NCBI GenBank assembly: GCA_949318235.1
Contig: OX439127.1
Coordinates: 33,764,873-33,828,872 of the forward strand
Direction of reading: 5' to 3'
DNA: 64,000 bases
Origin: Ecdyonurus torrentis
Taxonomy: Eukaryota; Arthropoda; Insecta; Ephemeroptera; Heptageniidae
Part shown: positions 46,729-61,189 of the stretch, piece after piece
How positions within the stretch are numbered: position 1 is the stretch's first letter
Layout of the letters: the number at the start of each line of letters is the position of its first letter
The notes under the pieces: generated by a model
The model's database searches: none
The model's input: the letters and a program-made list of their open reading frames with translations, nothing else
Told to the model about the DNA's origin: nothing
Program-made: the position numbers and the translations under genes

Positions 46729-49440
46729 CTCTCAAGTCACTCAAAGCATCTTATAAGGTATAATATTATACACCGTCGCACTTTATCTTCAACAATGAAA
46801 TTTTAAAATACTAAACTTAAAGTGTAAACCAGGATTTGTGGTTTACCAAGCAAAAAATTGGCAGTTTATTTTTATCATATCATTTGCATGCCATGGACTT
46901 CTTTCTATTTTCAATTTTATCACTATACATCATAAAATATCATAATGTATTCACCGGCTGCTATTTTTTTTTTTTTACTGTTAAAGTTACATTGATAATC
47001 AATTCAATAATTATTGGCGAATAAATTATGATTTTTATGAATTGCATTCCCTACAAATAAAAATCGAAGCTACAAGCGTATAGTTACAAATTTTATTTTA
47101 AACCTTTTGCCTTATTGTAAACAAAACTTGTTGATATTATAATATGGAGAAAAATTCAACATCCATATTTTATATTTTGCAATGTGTAAAAAGGAAATTC
47201 ACTTTTTCCTCATGGGCTTCTCAATGTTTTAATTTTAACATGCATGTATAACACACGCGAATGTTTACTTTTCTTACAGCGTAGATAGCACATCTTCGTT
47301 ATAGTCCTACACACAAATGAAAATCAACAATCTATCTGTTTACTTCTATGATGTAATAACTCGTAAATCTTCATATTTAATTCTTCTTATCCCATTAAAT
47401 AAATATTGCATATATATATCCTTAAATTATATAAATATAACCTAGTTAAGTGAATAAAAATAAAAAGTATCTGTAGTAAATTATTAAAAGGCTCAACAGA
47501 ATACTCTTTGCTTTTTTTTTTATCTTTATTGGACACTATATTTGATGACTGATATTGACGTTTCTTCGCAACAAACTAATATTGATTGCTGCTATATCCA
47601 ACAAAAAGAGGGAGAACCAATAAAAATAAAAGAATTCGTATAATACTATCGTTATATATTTTTACTTTATCTGACGTATATTTTAAACCTTATTATTATG
47701 AACATCCTCACTGTTTACCTTATTATAATAAATGTCTTTTTTTTCTTCTTCTTCTTTTTTTTTTTAATATAAAGTATAAAGTGGAAGAAATTTCATTTAA
47801 TTATCATCGCAAAGTAAAAGTCACTTAAGCTTGAGCCGGATGCGTATGTTTACAGATTTGGTGCGCACCCTTCGAAAACAATTTCCGATGAACCTAATTA
47901 AGGTCTACTTTCATCAATTTTTTTTTTATATATAAAATACGTATTTCATCGTCTCTAAAAGTTCATGACAATTTTATTTATATATAATGATGTGCTTTCA
48001 TTTTCTATTACAATAAATAAAATGAATAGGAATAATTATTTTTGTATAATTTTAAATTTTTAAGCTTGCGGGATGATGGAATAAAGGGGGTGATGATAGT
48101 GTGTAAAATAGTAGAAAATAATAATAGAAATCTTTAATATCGTATCGATGTGATTGTCTGCATCGGTGTTAAGGCGTACACCTAACCTTTTACTCGTTGT
48201 GTCCAAGTAGCGCCAAGAGCCGTGAAAGTGATCATTGTTCTTTCTTCTCTTCTTCACTTTATATATTATATTCAAATATTTTATAAAATAGTTTTATTCT
48301 TTGTACTATATTTTAGCTATCTCATGGGAAACTTACTCAAATGTTATGAACTAATATCTTATGACTTCTATATAAATTGTACTGTAGAGAAAATGTAAGG
48401 CACATGAAATATCGTAAATTACTTATTAATAAATCAGCGCACGTGTACGTACAGTACGTTTACTAACTTCAAACAGCTCTAATTTTTCATCTCTTTTTTT
48501 CTTCTTCTTTTAGTAAGTTTTCTTTACTTTTTGTTTTGAGCCATCTTACGCATGAGGTCACAAAATCATTAAGTCTAAATTTTACTTTGTCGGGAAGCCT
48601 TTACGAGTGGCAAGGTATGGGCAATATTACTTAGCAACCTAAAGAGTAAGCTTTACGTTGTAGAAGTCCAAATATTGAGTTATTGTCATTTCATTATATT
48701 ATAATTATTTATTATTATTGTATTAATTTTGTCATGTGCTGTAGCCTGTAGGTCCAAATCCTAAATTCACAGGAAAGCTCATGTCATGATGTAAACAAAA
48801 CAAGAATGCTTCACAAGACAATATCCCTATAGAATAATTCTTCGCGCTTGTTTACATGAAGCACAGCTGCACAAATTAATAATATGTTGATTCAAATTGG
48901 AAGCAAAGTTGGAGGTCAAGATGCTATTATAACATTCATATTGAGAACCATAATTTTTTTTTTTTTTTTTAAACTTTTTTTTTATTTGACACTTTACTAG
49001 AAACTTATTGTGCTCTCTCTTCAAAATTTTAATTAAAATAATTTGCAGCTCAAGCATTATTATTATATTTTAATAATTTTATACAAAGTCAGCAGAAGTT
49101 GTCGTAAAATTTGTTAAACCAAATAGTGGTGTATCGTGTTTATTTTATAATATAACGTTTCCATACAGCTTTCTTTTGTATAATATTATATTAGTTTATA
49201 TTTATATATAGCATAAAAACAATAGTTTATATTTATATATAGCATAAAAACAAAGGAATAACAAATATTTATTAATAATTATTGTTAGCAAGAAAAAAAA
49301 TCTAATAAAATTTTGATGAATATTAAAACATTTATGTTTCTACATTCTGGGAATTTGTTTTCATAAACAATCACAAAATGAACTAAACCCCTTTTTTTTT
49401 CGGGAAAATATTATGAAGTGTTTTGCTAAATAATAATCAA
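44702..49440. other. Gene-poor AT-rich region
   Basis: No exon recognised. It includes poly(T) at 45361-45385, a CT array at 46690-46725 and a tandem duplication of about 32 bp (TAGTTTATATTTATATATAG and following) at 49192-49254. Confidence 0.5.
46690..46725. repeat. (CT)n microsatellite
   Basis: A CT run of about 35 bp, flanked on both sides by CGTTCTCTC-like words. Confidence 0.93.
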
Positions 49441-49446
49441 ATAGAA

Positions 49447-49640
49447 TTAATCATGAGATGAATTACTGGAGTCCAGATGAGTGATGACGCCCATGAAATG
49501 CATGGCGCCTTTGATGACGTCACAAAGAGTGCTCTTGTCCCACCCTCTGATGTCATCCGTCGACAAGTTAAAATGTCTGCTTGCTTCGCTTGAGGCTAAA
49601 GTCAGAGCTCTCGATGGCCTTTCATGCAGCACACTCGCAT
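49447..49640 (-). CDS. Possible minus-strand terminal exon, unrecognised protein
   Basis: The minus strand reads SVLHERPSRALTLASSEASR, then HFNLSTDDIRGWDKSTLCDV, then IKGAMHFMGVITHLDSSNSS, HD and a stop (TTA at 49447-49449 on +). The stretch is GC-richer than its flanks, has mixed protein-like composition, and is preceded on the minus strand by a long T-rich tract that could serve as polypyrimidine tract before an AG near 49630. No family recognised and no partner exon found, so it may be chance. Confidence 0.25.
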
Positions 49641-50459
49641 GTACAAAAAAAAGTAATGATAATAATAATAAAAAAAAAAAAAAAAAAAAAAAAAAATTAT
49701 ATGACACACTAAATACATGTATGATACTAAAAGATGCATCTCATCAGCGCCTATCCACTGGTGAAGGATTTAGGACTTACACATAGAAAAAGGTTGTGAA
49801 AGACATTTTCAATGTAACATTATTCTTAAAAGGTCACGATTTTTTTTTTTTTAATTTATTTATTTATTCAATTTCTTTTTGTCATACTTTTTTTTTCTCT
49901 TATTATACCAATTACCAACCACTTTTCTGCTATTGAAAAGCTATGTGTTTTTACAATTAAAATTTCTAAAATAGGAACAAAAAGATTTCATTTGTTTATT
50001 CTAGTCTTTTATTAATATTGAAGAAAATCTCCATAAAAATGCTTTATAAACTAGCTCAAATATAATTGAAATAACGTAATTGAAAATTGAAATCACAATT
50101 AATTAGTTCAATTGCAATTTATGGAACTGGAAGCACGCAAGGTTGAAAGCACAGAACAACTCAAATTAAGAAAGTTGCGTGCAAATTAAAGTTTAATGAC
50201 GACAAATTGGACAGCTTTGCTCTGGAGACTGGCTTTACTTTTCTCTTTCAATTAGTGCTCTTGTAATTATTGGGATTTAATTTGATATCCAATATCGTAT
50301 AATGAAACAAGAGAAGAGAGACTATACGATATAATTATATTACATTTTTTGTGCTACCATTTATTAATAATTTTCTACTAGTTAGATTATGAGATTAACT
50401 TTGTCATAAACTTTTACAATTAAAAAATATTAATACTATTTATTATTGAAAAAAAAAAA

Positions 50460-50614
50460 AAACGTTCTGCAAACTGTACACAAATATTGAGCCAGCTTCG
50501 AAATTTTTCCATTGTTAAGAACACCTGAACTGCTAGTGACAATTATATTTATGGTTGATCATTGTCATTTCTTCGTTTAGAACTTTAGACCTGATAAGAA
50601 TGAATGAAACTTTA

Positions 50615-50647
<33 letters not shown>

Positions 50648-50785
50648 CTCAACAGCGACTCGCTTTTATCGGCTCAAAATTAAAAACAAAAACAATATCA
50701 ATAACCAATGAATATGTCTATTTTTTTGGAGCAGCCAATCATTGTTAAGGAGCTTCACTATACTTTACATAACAAACTATTATAT
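50460..50785. repeat. Dispersed ~300-bp repeat family, copy 4
   Basis: It contains GCAAACTGTACACAAATATT, GGTTGATCATTGTCATTTCT, CTGATAAGAATGAATGAAAC, AACCAATGAATATGTCTA and AGCCAATCATTGTTAAGGAG, in the same order as copies 1-3, with a poly(A) expansion at 50617-50645. Confidence 0.78.
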
Positions 50786-51160
50786 TGTAAAATAAAATAA
50801 TATATTATTTTATAGTAAAGGTTACTATGATATAGTTCATGAAATTGTATCATTTTATTTTCAATATGTCTGTTGACAGTTTTTTATATTATTGTTTACT
50901 GTATCAATACGTTCCCTCTATATATTTTTATTAAAGCAAATCAACGTCAATATGTGTGCGTAGAATTTTTGATCGTATATTCTTTTGTTCTGATTTATTG
51001 AATGTCGAATATATATTGAAATTGAGACAAGTGATGATGTCGGACTTGTTTGCACAATATATTTGAGTACTTGCTCTAGGGTATACGGCATGAAAGCATT
51101 TTACATGTCTCTCTCACTCTCCATTGTGGTCATGTCAATAACACTTTTATTTTATACTAT

Positions 51161-51165
<5 letters not shown>

Positions 51166-51248
<83 letters not shown>
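51166..51248. repeat. (TA)n microsatellite
   Basis: A TA run of about 82 bp. Confidence 0.95.
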
Positions 51249-51253
<5 letters not shown>

Positions 51254-52522
51254 AATACTGTACAATGTAGTATTCTAGGAAATATAATTGGACTAGCCTA
51301 AAACCTTTGCCAGTCAGCCATACTGAAGCCTCATAAACACTTACACATACACACACACACCTTTACTTTGTCAAAGCATTCTTATATTATATGCATCGTT
51401 CACGTTCAATACTATGTCACTCATTATTGGTCAAGGGTGTTTTTACACATCCAACCACATATAGTCATATTTATGAAATATGATCAATTTAAATACCTTA
51501 TACGAGTAAGATTACATAAGTTTTATTTTACATAAAATAGGGTTTAAAGATTAATTATTAAATTTGAGCGTATAGTGTGAAGGTTTGTTAAATTTTGAAT
51601 GAAGAAGAAGAAAAAAAAAATCGTCTCGTATAATATGGAGATGAAGCGAGTTTTATATTATAGAGAGAAAATGTTAGTTAGTTAGTTAGTTAGTGCTATA
51701 CAGTGTCAACTTCACATAAAAGCAACCCAGGAGGGATGGCAATTTAACATTTCCAGTGTAAGTAAATGGATGCTTGACCCTTGACCGTTGTATTGACCTG
51801 TTGGCTATATACATGGACCGTACTTAACGTTTCACTTTGTCTCGTTTTACATTTATGCTACCCATTTTTGCAAGGACAATCATAATATAATTCAAATATA
51901 TTCTTGAAAGCTTTAATATTATTTGATATTTTAAGTTTCAGTTTTAATTTTGTAATGGTTTGGTTTGTGACCCGTTAAATTACATGCTGACATTTAAGTT
52001 TGTCATTTACAGATAATTGACCCGTGTAGATAACCTGTGGGAATATATATAATAAATATATGAGATAAATGTAGAAACCCAGATTTGATTAGTATTCGGC
52101 GTACAGAGATTTAGTTAAATACACTACACATCGTAAGTTTTAATCTTTGAACTTGTTTCATAATGATATAAATATATCGTTGATAGTTGGTATAAAATTA
52201 TGAGATTGACGTTGATCATACGTTGATCATTATATGATCATAAATGCGGTTGACATTTTTGTGGCAGTGAATATATTATCGAGCATATTATAGAAACGCA
52301 ATATCTAACCGCACCGTATAATGCACCGTTTATATCTCAAATCTGAAAAGAGTTTTTACATATTTGACATACGAGTATAGAAAGCAGTTCAGATCTAAAA
52401 AGATATTTTGAACTGAAAATTTCGTTTTTAAAAAAAAATAGGGTTTTCCTATGATTGGCACGATATTTGTCACCTCCAGCGATGGTGACATCATGGAATC
52501 CTTAAATATGGGGTGACAGCAG

Positions 52523-52830
52523 TATATAGGGTGGTTGTATTTTTATAAAAGTTGACGCCATATGTGATCACTAAATAACATGGGCCGGTATGAGAAAATG
52601 ACTCATTTTGCCAGTTTAAAAATACTTCGTAATATTTTTTAGAGCATTGGTGCTGTTACAGGTTTGAATTAGGTTTTCAAGTATGTGAGAAAAAAATAGC
52701 AAATTTTTCAAAGAAAATAGGCAAAAAAAAAAAAAAAAAAAAACACGTTTGTCCTTTGCTGAGCAATGTTCTTTATTGCTCCAGTATGGCGTCGAAGCGC
52801 ATTCATCAGTATGACGTATGAAAATCTCTC
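52523..52830. mobile_element. ~310-bp MITE family, copy 3 (inverted)
   Basis: Opposite strand to the copies at 12364 and 36852: TATATAGGGTGGTTG at the left, AAAATGACTCATTTTGCCAG and TGCTGAGCAATGTT inside, then CTCCAGTATGGCGTCGAAGC. It carries a poly(A) expansion at 52726-52743. More diverged than the other two. Confidence 0.72.
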
Positions 52831-52834
52831 CATC

Positions 52835-55136
52835 ATTTGAATTATATTATTTTAGCCTAGATACAATCAAATTTTAAAAAAAGAGAACTTTTATGTAAAA
52901 AGAATAATAACGAACAAAAACGTATATTAACTTTTATTTTCTTAACCTATTTCTTGTGTTAATGTTACAATACCTTTTCGTTTATGTTATAATTTAATGT
53001 TTATTATTTTTAAACTTTGAAACACCCGCAAACGGTCATGTGACAAATGAAAAAAGAAGTGAACGGTTGCCAAATAAGAATGAAGTTTTAAATATAGGTC
53101 CGATATAAAATTAAAACTTTATAAATATGTTTCTATTTATAAATTTTTACAATAAAAAAAAATGTCATGCATAAATATATTGAAAATAAACAATATTACA
53201 TCTATTAATATGACTAATTTGCACGTCAGAGAGCAATGCATTATATAGGAATTTGTGTAATATGAGCCAAGAATCTTTTTACATTAATACTGTATTCATA
53301 TATGCATGTATATATTTTGCATCCTATATACTGAAAAGTGCAACGCAAAATAAATTTAACTTTATACTAGATATATAAACCATTATATCTCATAAAGTTA
53401 TCTTTTTTCACCAAATGATGTAATTTAACTTGTTGATAATGTAATCTAAATGTAAATTTATATGGTATAGATTGAAATTATATTATTTAATTATCAGTGT
53501 TATGAACAGGAAGGGATGTTTCTTATTTCACACGTACAGGAGACACGTGAGACAGCTGCTCCTGATTGTGACGTCAGTTAGATATCACTCTGACGCACAT
53601 AAAAAGATGCTACACGTTCTCTGTTAAGGGTGTGACTAAATAATATTAATAATTATTATTAACCCGCATACCACACGGCTTATATTTATGAAATTGCCAT
53701 TTTTTTTTTTTTTTTTTTTTTTTTATCTTGTAATAATTCGTCAAAGCTTCACGTCACGTTGTTTTCCATATGCATGAGACCTTTTTTTATGTTTAGTTTT
53801 TATGTAATGTAATATACTTGTAATATATTTTCACTTTTCATTCATTGCACCATCATAGATTTAATAATTATTATCTAAAGATGGCTTTTGATGCGTATTT
53901 CCGTAAAGTATGTGATTTTATGATACGAGGTCCGAATATTTTAAAAGTTATTGTAGATAAGCTATAAATGAAGTTTCATAACTTGGGTTCCTAATTTCTT
54001 AATGCATTTTTTTTTTTTTATGTGTAAGTGAAATAATTTTATATAAATATAAATGATGACATTGTTTTACGAGTATAACCATGAACTTTAAATGTTTAGA
54101 AGCGTTTTGAATTACATGAAGACGAAGGCTGCTTTTGTTCCACTAAAATGCACACAAAATATCTTGCTTTTTTATTATTATTATTTCTCGGAGAGGTAAA
54201 TACACTTATAAAACAATACAATAGCTTTGCGTGTGCATTTCCAGTGTGCTTTGCAACTTACATATTATATATATATATATATATAATTATATATTATAAT
54301 TTCCATTCCTCCTATTTTTATCATTGTAATTAATTTTTTAATAATTATTACTTTTTGACAAAAGCATAACTTTATATAAATGTGATATCTCTCTTTTTTG
54401 TGTATGTCAATTTTATAGTTTCTGTTCCTTTAAAAAAAAAAAAAAAGTATTATAGTATTTTAAAACGACAATTTTGGACTTTTTTTATAACGTTTTTATA
54501 ATGAATGGTTTAAAAAACATTGCCTATAATATTATGCACTGGTTTATAGTTGGTGTGTAGGCATGCATGCATGATAATGATGGTCACGCTTATACGTTGC
54601 ATAGCGGCGGCGGCGTGCGTATCACAGTTTTATATTATGTGGGGCAAGTTTGTTGGGGGGCTGTAACGTTGTCAGCTCGACCACTTCAATATTATCCCTT
54701 TATAATACGTAAGGCATGCAGCTAAAGCTTAATTATTATTTTTTTTTTTCAAACGAGTAATAATAATATATATTATAATTGAATGCAAGCATGGCATAGC
54801 AAAGGTATAAGTACCAGCCTGCCATGTGCTATAGTGATGAGAAGAGGTCGGTGACTCTATGTGCTTCTTTCTTTCTATGTAGCTATACCAAAAATAGCTT
54901 AACTTGCTTTCTCTGGAGGCAAAAACCTATTCTTGGACCATCTTCTTCTCAAACAGTATGACGCATAATATTCTCTTGCTACATTCGACTTTATGTGTAT
55001 ACAATACAGTATTTCACCCATCCCTGTCATGTGTATGTATGTGTAACATTCTCAAATGCAGTCTTGCATTGCATTTTGCCGCAAAAACATGGTTAGGAGT
55101 GCTTTAGAGCGAAACACTTTTGCTTGTGCTATGAAA

Positions 55137-55180
<44 letters not shown>

Positions 55181-55593
55181 AAATCAGAAAATATTATTGA
55201 CTTGATCATCGACTAAAATTTAATGCGTGAAAATATCCACGTTATTGAAGATTTATATTTTATTCAATTTATTTTATGTATTATACATTGTTAAAGGCAT
55301 CCATCTCTTGTAGCTCGATAACAGCTGCTTAATTCAAGACAGATAAAAAAAAAAACATATCAATTTGTCATATTTTTTGTACGTAGTAAACTCTTGAAAA
55401 CAATTACTTTAAAGCTTTCACTGTGAACTCATCGAAAAAAGTGCTGAATCACAAATTAATTTTTTTTTCTATATCATTGTTAGACACTAGTTAAATTTTG
55501 TTATAAAGTAATGCAAATATAGCAAGTGATCTGATAAACTGGATTGCAGAAAATTGCATTAACATCATAGGAGAGACTTTATGTAATAATAGT

Positions 55594-55627
<34 letters not shown>

Positions 55628-56955
55628 CACGGGACTGGAATGAAGGTTAAAAACTACTTTATTGTTGTGTGACTTGAAAAACGTGCTTGGATAGTTGGAA
55701 ATAAAAAATATACATAAGTAAAACATAAAACTCATATTATATTATTGACCGTATCTCTAAATGATTTTCCAGATTTCTTAGACTATTTCCATACCACTTT
55801 TTTTTTATTCCTCATAATGTTATATTGTATAGAAAACAACATTTTCATTGATTTATAATTAGATTTTTTTTTTTTTCATTTACAGATTTATAAATAAATA
55901 ATAAAATTTCTTACTCATCTGTTTCACTGGATTTGCATGAAAGTTAATATAATTAACTAATTTTACGCTGACTGATTATTAGGTATAATAGAAACGTAAT
56001 TTGTTTGTTGTTAGAGAGAGTTAAATAATCAAAAGTATAGTAGTGATCGACAGGTGCAAACTTTTTATTGTTACAAAAATTGTATTATTATTATTATTTT
56101 GTAATACACTTTGTAAATTAATTTTATGTTAATTAAAATTTATCTATATTTTAAGGGAAAGTTAGTACAATCTAATATTATTGTTAAATGAAATAATTAA
56201 AAAAAAATATATATATATCTTGAATTTTGAGTCCAGTCAATGAAATATAATAAAAAGGTGTCTTGAAATACGGTTAAGTTTCAAAACTAAACCCTCTTTA
56301 TGTCATGATAATTTTAATTGACTTCCTGGTATAATATTGGTGTAAATTGATAAGAAAGCTTTGTAAAAAAATTTGATGTTAATGTTTTTTATTTATTTAT
56401 TTATTTATTTTTTGCCAACCAGCACGATTCTATGTGATGTTACGTCAACCCCGCATAATTATTAAAAAGTACCTGTATAATAAAATAAAACCTTTTTAAA
56501 TTAGTTTCGTGTCAATGCAATTTTTCCTGCATTATATAAGTTACATTACAATATTTCATTAGTACATTATTTAAAACATATAAAATATTGTGCAATTTTA
56601 ATGAAATTGGCATTACATATATGTATAGGCATTGTGTCATACGAAGACATTTTATAATTGAAATTATTAAAAATGTCAATAAATAATTTTGACATTAAAA
56701 TATTTTATTATTTTGTAATGCATTTCTGTTGCAAATTCGCTATAAAGAAAAAAAAGTTACTTAATTGTTGAATGGAATGGCATAATTATTGCCGTTAATC
56801 TTATTATGAGAAGCATTGAAATATATTTTTTTTTCTTTTTTTTAAGTTTCGGTCATACATAATCTTTACATTATATTTTTCTACTGCTTATATTTAAAGT
56901 GAAATTAAATAAAATTAAGTAGCTACTTATTTGTTTTTCTAGTATCGTAACGCTG

Positions 56956-57000
<45 letters not shown>

Positions 57001-57870
57001 TGCTAATTTTCTTTTTTACTGCGGCATCTTTAAAATCACTCTCGCGTTCATACAAGCCGACACTGTAACTTCCAATATTTATTTTCTTCCGCGTTTTATT
57101 TTATACTCTTATATTAGCTTTTTAGTATATATAATGGTATTTTATTTCAAACCACATTGTAAGATTTTCTTGACAAGATCTTGTTAAATTCTAAAATTAT
57201 ATCATGTATTATATTACACATATTCGCAGAATAAATTATAATGATATGCTTGAATAAAATTTTCTATTCAACCAAAATCTTAAGATAAAAATTGGTTAGT
57301 TATGCTATGTTTTTATTTTTTTTTTTAAATGAAATATTCTATAAGTGCAATTTTATATTTTATAAACATCAATATATCATAGCAAATTAAGTTACAAAGC
57401 AAAAAAAAAAAAAAAAAAAGTAATATGGAGGTTTCCATTCAGATCATATTCATACTTTCTTAAAAAAAAAATTGTAAACGTTTTTATATTGTTAAAAAGA
57501 AATTAAGTATTTACGTTTACTATATAGCAATATTGTTTTATTATATCGTTATTATATTGTATTGTGATGTATGACTTTCCTGTCACATCCGTCATAATTC
57601 AGAATATACGGTGAAGAACATGACATCATCGTAATCATGTAATCCATCTACTGTGACGTGCTTACAAATTTTCTATCATTATTTTATTTAATTATTAATT
57701 TTATATTAAATATAATATATTGCTCTATTATTAGATTCAATAGTAAGACAGTATCATCATAATATTATTATTATACTTTTGATACATAAAGAGTATATTA
57801 GTTTAGTATAATGATATTAAATTCAATGTTGTTTCTATTAACGTGAGTGTATAAGTGACTGAAGAGAGTT
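52835..57870. other. Gene-poor AT-rich region
   Basis: No exon recognised. It includes homopolymers at 53700, 55140-55178, 55599-55626 and 56958-56990. A slightly GC-richer part at 54540-55100 with GGCGGCGGCG near 54606 has no recognisable frame. Confidence 0.5.
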
Positions 57871-57876
57871 TAACTA

Positions 57877-58109
57877 TATGTTGTCTCAACCAACATAACG
57901 TAAGGTAACGACTGCGCATTTCGTTTGTCTTTTCTAAATTTGCCCGATCGCCAAGATCTGCTTCCGGTAAAAGTTGAACTTTTCAAAAGAAAATTTAAAT
58001 CCCGCCATCAAAACGTGAAAAATACCGGAAATAAAGAATTAAATCTTGCAGAAGACGCACGAAGTGCACAGTCGCTACCTTACGTTATCTAGAGTTATGT
58101 TGTCTCAAC
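57877..58109. mobile_element. 205-bp inverted-repeat element flanked by 14-bp direct repeats
   Basis: TATGTTGTCTCAAC occurs at 57877-57890 and again at 58096-58109. Between them, ATAACGTAAGGTA near the left end and TACCTTACGTTAT near the right end are exact reverse complements, extending imperfectly inwards (CGACTGCGCATTTCGT against ACGAAGTGCACAGTCG). GC content is higher than the flanks. The direct repeats may be an unusually long target duplication or part of the element. Confidence 0.65.
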
Positions 58110-59348
58110 TTTTCTGTACAGTACAGCAAAGTTACTTTTTAGAACTTAAGAAATAAAACTCCCCTGCAATATCACTCTCTTTTACAGCATAGTAAAGCAA
58201 AGACAACAATAATAAAATAATCATCACATTATGTTGCAGAAGTTTATAACTGTTGCACAGCATGATTTGTCTGTTTAATTTTCTCCATAAGGCAAAATAA
58301 TAATTAATAAATGAAATTAAAAAAGGTAACTTGAAATCTTTGATCTATACGCCTCCAATTAGGCATGTGATAGTCCACTTATACATAGAATCAACAAAAT
58401 ACAAGTGGATTCAACAAAATTACAAAACGATTTATTATGTATCTAATTCATATTAAGACCTATATAATGGATATTATGTATAATAGAGAGCATTCAATTA
58501 TGTAAATTCTTAGTGTAGAAAATAATAAGTACAGTATTTGATAATAAATAATATAAAAAGCTGTTTCAAATAATATAAGAATAAAACACACATTTAAGAA
58601 ATAGAGATGAATAAAAAATTAACTATAACTTCATTCTACTCGATAAAATTACTATACATGATTTTCGTATCAATAAAATATAAATAATACCGAGCCCAGA
58701 AAAAAAAAAGAAAAAAAAAAACTAAAATTTTTTTTCTTCCTCCTACAGCAAACTAATATTGCCTTTGCTTCATGCACAGTACGCTATATAAATAAGGTAT
58801 GAAAACATAAGAAAACTGTAAATGTCAAAGTGCAAAAGTAAGTCTATATTTTAATATTAAAAAAAAAAATCTAAAAAAAATTAAAAAAAAAAAAAAAAAA
58901 GACCATCCTGTACTTATGCTGCGGACAATTCGTTTTATATTCAAACGTGGTGTTAGGGCGCAAATGGACGAAATCACTATTATTGCCGTGCAATTCTCAC
59001 ACTTAATAGTAATTAGTATATCCTTGATTGAGAAAAGTATTCACAATATGAGTCATGTACTATGAACTAGTTATCACTTGTTTTTAGTCACTGACTTTTG
59101 TATATTTTGCAAATGAATAACCATACAAGGCAATCAGTTTTTCTTTGAAACCATCTGTGCTTACGAATTAAAAATAAAACAAAAGTGCAATACGATACTG
59201 GAATGACAAATAATGAAGAAATTTGTTTAATGTAATAGTAAAATAGTTTAAAGTTTATTATTTTGAATTTGATTGACCTCGAACCATGATAATGCTATTA
59301 TTCATTTAAATTCAAACATATCATAAACTATAAGTGTGATATAAATAA

Positions 59349-59468
<120 letters not shown>

Positions 59469-59672
59469 ATTTCTATCTTGATAGGCTCAAATTGATTGGA
59501 TGACGTCATAGATGCTGAGATATGTTACAGTTGAAACATAAGTGTAATATTCCATTGTTATTTTGGGTATTGGATATATTGTAATTTTAAACTTCTTTGC
59601 AGTTTAGAGCGTGCTTAAAGTTTTGAATTGTCACGCTCTCGTTTGAATAAAAATCTCATCATTTTTGTTACC

Positions 59673-59749
<77 letters not shown>
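59673..59749. repeat. (CT)n microsatellite
   Basis: A CT run of about 77 bp. Confidence 0.95.
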
Positions 59750-59751
<2 letters not shown>

Positions 59752-61154
59752 GAAAATTAAAAAAAAAACAGTTTTTTTTTTAATTGCTCGATCCCTACGT
59801 ATCTTATATTTTACAGCTCTTTTTTTTTTCTTCTTCTTTTGCACGAATAAAATGAATCGATATCAATTCACTAGTCGATATTTTTGTAATAAAAACGCAT
59901 GATTCATGAACTAAATATATTTTTTTATTTGACTCGTACTTTATACGTTGTATATTAAAATATAAAGAAAAAAGAAATAAACTTCACCATGCAAGATGAT
60001 TTGTAGTGCAGTCGTCGCACAAAATATTTATAAAATAATTACTTTATAAATATTTGAACTTTTTCTTTATATTTTTTATTAACTATATTATTATACATAA
60101 ATTTTATATAATAGTATTAAAAAGTGTTATGGAGAGTACTACGACAAAAATAATTTTTAAATGAAGCAAATAGACTTGAAATTAAGTGAAAAACGACGTA
60201 GCTTGTTTCTCTTATCTTATATAATAGAGAAGCAAAAAAGAAAAAAAAAAAAAAGAAAAAAGAAAAAAAAAAAAAAGGGCCATTGTGGATATGCTGTAAT
60301 AATAATCGCTTCTTTTATTGGCACAATCCAAGTGATGTTTACTTTCAAAGTGTTAATGGAGTTTTGAAATAATAAAATTAATGTCTTTAAAGTTTTTAAT
60401 CTGATGATACTTCCTACAAAATAAAATATTATAAATTTTGTTCTCATTTTATTTTTTTTTCTGAAAAGTAATTGCAGTCGCTAAATTGAGACTTTCAGGG
60501 ATCGAGTTTGAAATTAAATGAAGTTATTATCCTTATATAATAAAAAGTTATAAATTTTAAATACATTAAAAAAAAAAGTTTTTATTTATTTTTTAGTTTC
60601 GGCATTGTGTCTTTTAAAGTTTTGAAATTATATTTAGTCATAAAATAAGTTCACTCTGTTAATTGCAATATTGTATTTTGAAGGTATATATATGAGACAA
60701 CCTATATAGTATAATATTGTATTACAGTAATTATGAAGGAGAAATAAAGCGGCACTTAACAACCCGCATTACATAAAGAAAATTACTCTACTTAAATAAA
60801 AAGTCTGAGTATACGCTTTAATGAGAAAATAAAAATTGACTTATTGCTTGTGTAGTATATGTGTATACGAGAGAAAAGCAATTACTTTAGTTTTGCTTTG
60901 TTTTGGTTTTGGTTTGAGAGGTGGGTGAAGCGGAAAACAAGTCGGTATATATAAGCTAAAGCAAAGAGGGAGTAAAATTGCACTTGGACACAACGAGAAA
61001 TTGTCACGTACAGTACACACTATATGCGCTACTAAGATGGAGATGTTTCAACTTACTCCCGCAGCCGTTCTCATAATAAAAAATAAGAACCTTCCACTTG
61101 CGTTTCTAAATATCCAATTGTAACAAAAAAATCACATAGCTGCTGATAACTGCA

Positions 61155-61156
<2 letters not shown>

Positions 61157-61186
<30 letters not shown>
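61157..61186. repeat. (CT)n microsatellite
   Basis: A CT run of about 30 bp. Confidence 0.92.
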
Positions 61187-61189
<3 letters not shown>

